A stretch of 64,000 bases of DNA from Planctomycetota bacterium (GTDB taxonomy: Bacteria; Planctomycetota; Phycisphaerae; UBA1845): positions 1-64,000 of the forward strand of contig JACQXM010000005.1 of the NCBI GenBank assembly GCA_016208685.1, read 5' to 3'. Made by a program: the position numbers and the translations under genes. Within the stretch, counting starts at the first letter, position 1, and every line of letters starts with the position of its first letter. Shown here piece after piece: positions 62,022-64,000 of this stretch. The notes under the pieces were generated by a model that searched no databases, was not told the origin of the DNA, and worked only from the letters and a program-made list of their open reading frames with translations.

Positions 62022-62627
62022 CTACAGCCCGGCGAGCAGCTCAGAAACCTGAAGCCCGAGCGAGTTGCTGATCCGGGCCAGCGCCCAGATTGACGCCGCG
62101 TTCTTTCCCAGCTCAACCTGGGAAAGCTGCGAAGTCGTCAGGTCAGTACGATCCGAAAGCTGGCGGAGCGTCAGATTCTGATTAAGCCGGTGGCTCCGGA
62201 TGCGCTGACCGATCAGGCGATTCAGCTCGTTCTCGTCGGTGTAGATGATCCCCATGCGCTGGCATGCCCGATCGACCGCGGTCACCAGCTCTTCCTGCTT
62301 GAAGGGCTTGGTGATGTAGTCGCACGTGCCGCGGCGCATGGTCTCCGTGGCGCTGTCGAGGTCCGGGTACGCGGTCATGACGATGCAGCTCATGCGTTCG
62401 TCGTTTCGCTTCAATCGCTCGACCACGTCGACACCGTCCATCGCCGGCATGCGCAGGTCGACGAGCGCGATCTGGAACGACTCCTTCTCCGCGGCCGCCA
62501 GGGCGGCGTCCGGATCCGTGAACGTCCGCGGGCTGTACCCATGGTCCTCGAGGAGCAAGCCAACCGTCTTGCAGATCGAGGGGTCGTCGTCGATGACCAG
62601 CACTTTTATGTGGTGTCTTACCGCCAT
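62022..62627 (-). CDS. Response regulator with REC receiver and XRE-type HTH domain
   Basis: The 201-residue product from ATG 62627 (with AAAGGAG upstream, 62634-62640) has a REC domain (residues ~6-125) with acidic pocket Asp13-15, phosphoacceptor Asp57 (ALVDLRMP), Thr85 and Lys108. A linker follows, then a Cro/C1-type helix-turn-helix (~138-200) containing LRQLSDRTDLTTSQLSQVEL. Most response regulators carry OmpR-, NarL- or NtrC-type output domains; an XRE output is uncommon. No histidine kinase lies nearby in the window, so it is an orphan regulator. The longer frame (to 62741) adds nonhomologous sequence. Confidence 0.88.
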   Translation of the reverse strand: MAVRHHIKVLVIDDDPSICKTVGLLLEDHGYSPRTFTDPDAALAAAEKESFQIALVDLRMPAMDGVDVVERLKRNDERMSCIVMTAYPDLDSATETMRRGTCDYITKPFKQEELVTAVDRACQRMGIIYTDENELNRLIGQRIRSHRLNQNLTLRQLSDRTDLTTSQLSQVELGKNAASIWALARISNSLGLQVSELLAGL

Positions 62628-62925
62628 CCTCAGTCTCCTTTCACTAGGTGTCCCGATAATCAAGCCCGGTAGCCCCGAGCGGAGTCGTAGATCGCGGGAT
62701 TCCGCACTTCGGGCCCTCGCCCCGAGCCCGCCCGGTCGCACGGCCGGGGTCCGCCCTTCGTGGGGCCGTCGGCCGGCAGTCGGATGAGGCGGCCCACTGC
62801 CCGGCCGTCAGAGTTGAACCATTTACAGTACAAAAGTCAAACCGGCGAGTATGTGTTGTCGCGCTAAGCATATCGGTGCCAAGCGTATGTCACCGTCCGG
62901 CCGGCGTGCCCGCGCTCACCCAAAT

Positions 62926-62946
62926 CTTTGCCAATAGTTGGTAAAG
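62926..62946. repeat. Inverted repeat CTTTGCCAA-TAG-TTGGTAAAG
   Basis: Nine-base arms with one mismatch that would be a G-U pair in RNA, in a stretch of lower GC content. No T-run follows on either strand, so an operator or a structured RNA is more likely than a terminator. Confidence 0.5.
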
Positions 62947-63031
62947 GAGCAAGCGACCGCACGGTCTCGATCCGTCCATCTTAAGGCGATCGACCACCGC
63001 CATCAAGCCAAACCAAACGGAGAACTGCGTT

Positions 63032-63061
63032 TTGACAAAAATACTGTCGGAGTGGTATTGT
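63032..63061 (+). promoter_or_regulatory. Orphan plus-strand promoter-like sequence
   Basis: A perfect TTGACA (63032-63037) with TATTGT (63056-63061) after 18 bp, pointing away from the response regulator and towards the 3' end of the DUF4340 gene. There is no gene downstream on that strand, so it may be chance or drive an antisense RNA. Confidence 0.3.
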
Positions 63062-63116
63062 TGCGTTATTGCTGTCCGTAGACAAGTGCTACAGGCAGCA
63101 CGAACGTGAAGCAGCG

Positions 63117-64000
63117 CTACTTCTTGGCCTCGATTTCGTCGAGGCTTACGTTGAAGCGTGCGGCCGCCTCCGGGGAGAGAAGGAACACCTCGTTGCGCCC
63201 TGCGACGGCGGCAAACACGCCTTTCGCGGGGTCTTTTGTGCACGTCATTGCCGAGACGCGAAGCGATAGCGACGTTCCGTCGTCAAGTGTAATCGTTGCC
63301 TCGTGCTGTGGCGCAGCGAGTCCGAAGCCGCCTGCCTCCGAGGGACCGTACGCCACGTAGCGCTCCGTCTTGAGGTCCTTGAGCTGTAACAGCAAGTTTT
63401 CGACCTTCTTGGCGTCCAACGGCAGATCGGGTTCGGCGTCGTAAACCCATCGCGCCCCGGAACGACGGAACACGTGCCGTTGCTCCCCGGAGCGGACGGA
63501 GAACTCGCGCACCTGCTTCTCGTCGAACGTCACGATGCCGTCGGTGCGAAACTCCTCGAAGAGCGAGTTGTAGAACTCCGGCGTTACCTCGAAGATCGTG
63601 TTGCGATCGGCCCGTTTGGCATAGTGCTTCCCATCGTGCTCGGTTACCAGCAACTCCAGCGTCGTGGCACTGCCGCCGGCGAGCGCGCCGTGACCGGCGG
63701 GGCCCTCTTCACCCTTGCCCGCCTCGGCGGCGCCCGGCGCGCCTGGCGCCGTGCCATCCTCGGCAGGCGCCGGCGCCGCTGCGGGATCGCTCTTCGCGTA
63801 ACGGATCTGCACGGCGGCCGCCGGCGCATGAAGCCCGTAGGCGCTCGCCTCGCCTTGATCCGACACGATGGCGACCGCGGACAGCGAGCAGAGCGCGTCA
63901 AGCAGTTTGGTAAGCGGCTCGGGTCGAATGGCCGCGGATACCGGCGACGTCAGCGACCATTGCCCACCGTCGCGCGTGAAGACGAATTCCGTTCGCCCCT
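63117..64000 (-). CDS. DUF4340-domain protein, N-terminus missing
   Basis: The minus-strand frame is open from the window edge (64000) to a stop at 63117, so the 5' end lies beyond the window. Its final ~294 residues contain WSLTSPVSAAIRPEPLTKLL, a low-complexity linker rich in Ala/Gly/Glu (~around 63680-63800), and segments such as GKHYAKRADRNTIFEVTPEF, FRRSGARWVYDAEPDLPLDA and LQLKDLKTERYVAYGPSEAG. The repeated W-x-l...P layout is typical of DUF4340 proteins, which are membrane-associated and often encoded with ABC transporters of the gliding-motility type. A transmembrane start is expected but outside the window. Confidence 0.8.
   Translation of the reverse strand, partial: GRTEFVFTRDGGQWSLTSPVSAAIRPEPLTKLLDALCSLSAVAIVSDQGEASAYGLHAPAAAVQIRYAKSDPAAAPAPAEDGTAPGAPGAAEAGKGEEGPAGHGALAGGSATTLELLVTEHDGKHYAKRADRNTIFEVTPEFYNSLFEEFRTDGIVTFDEKQVREFSVRSGEQRHVFRRSGARWVYDAEPDLPLDAKKVENLLLQLKDLKTERYVAYGPSEAGGFGLAAPQHEATITLDDGTSLSLRVSAMTCTKDPAKGVFAAVAGRNEVFLLSPEAAARFNVSLDEIEAKK

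Larger units (their letters stand above)
62628..63116. other. AT-richer intergenic stretch with a hairpin
   Basis: About 490 bp between the response regulator's promoter side and the convergent DUF4340 gene. It holds no recognisable gene. The hairpin CTTTGCCAA-TAG-TTGGTAAAG (62926-62946, one G-U pair) and a possible plus-strand promoter (63032) are noted separately. Confidence 0.4.

Overview
The window is GC-rich, tightly packed bacterial chromosome with about 45 protein genes. I see no rRNA, tRNA, CRISPR array, insertion sequence or phage gene. It most likely comes from a planctomycete, possibly a Phycisphaerae-like lineage. That placement is inferred from the very large secreted Cys-rich protein ending in EF-hand (dockerin-like) repeats, the CSLREA-type beta-helix protein with a similar tail, TadG-like proteins, frequent GTG/TTG starts, weak Shine-Dalgarno sites, and an FloA/NfeD cluster. 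No marker gene settles it.

Layout. 1-955: start of a secreted S8 peptidase (minus strand, cut by the window edge). 1171-7040: conserved housekeeping run cdsA, phoH, pgpH-like HD hydrolase, ybeY, corC-like. 7808-12368: giant secreted Cys-rich protein whose last domain lies in a shifted frame. 12522-17712: aceE, a VanZ-like membrane protein and a lipoprotein. 17972-19468: polyprenyl glycosylphosphotransferase. 19575-23923: tyrS overlapping a ymdB-like phosphodiesterase, a small conserved protein and dacB-like carboxypeptidase. 24417-27778: two TadG-like proteins and a PilZ-like protein. 28035-29537: membrane protein and an exported glutathione peroxidase with an in-frame UGA at the catalytic residue. 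29754-33409: zinc-ribbon protein, der, P5C dehydrogenase (all minus). 33796-41107: metallophosphoesterase and surface-glycan genes (two glycosyltransferases, a hexapeptide acyltransferase, GDP-fucose synthase-like) with a glutamate-type dehydrogenase among them. 41580-49422: nfeD1, nfeD, floA, a Pro-rich membrane protein, leuS. 49758-53000: MBL hydrolase, CYTH protein, cardiolipin synthase. 53127-57420: beta-helix protein and UbiD-like decarboxylase. 57465-58181: Doc/AbrB toxin-antitoxin module with its promoter. 58382-64000: glycosyltransferase remnant, tryptophanase, MFS transporter, REC-XRE response regulator and a DUF4340 protein cut by the window end.

The most notable item is the glutathione peroxidase at 28950-29537. 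The reading frame is conserved on both sides of TGA 29142-29144, which sits exactly where the family has Cys or Sec. A hairpin with a GGTCT loop follows 19 nt later, as expected of a bacterial SECIS element. Other points worth checking are the frameshift in the giant protein, a TadG-like vWA protein that has lost its membrane anchor, a PgpH-like protein lacking its extracellular domain, a family of intergenic palindromes, and the direct-repeat operator of the toxin-antitoxin module.
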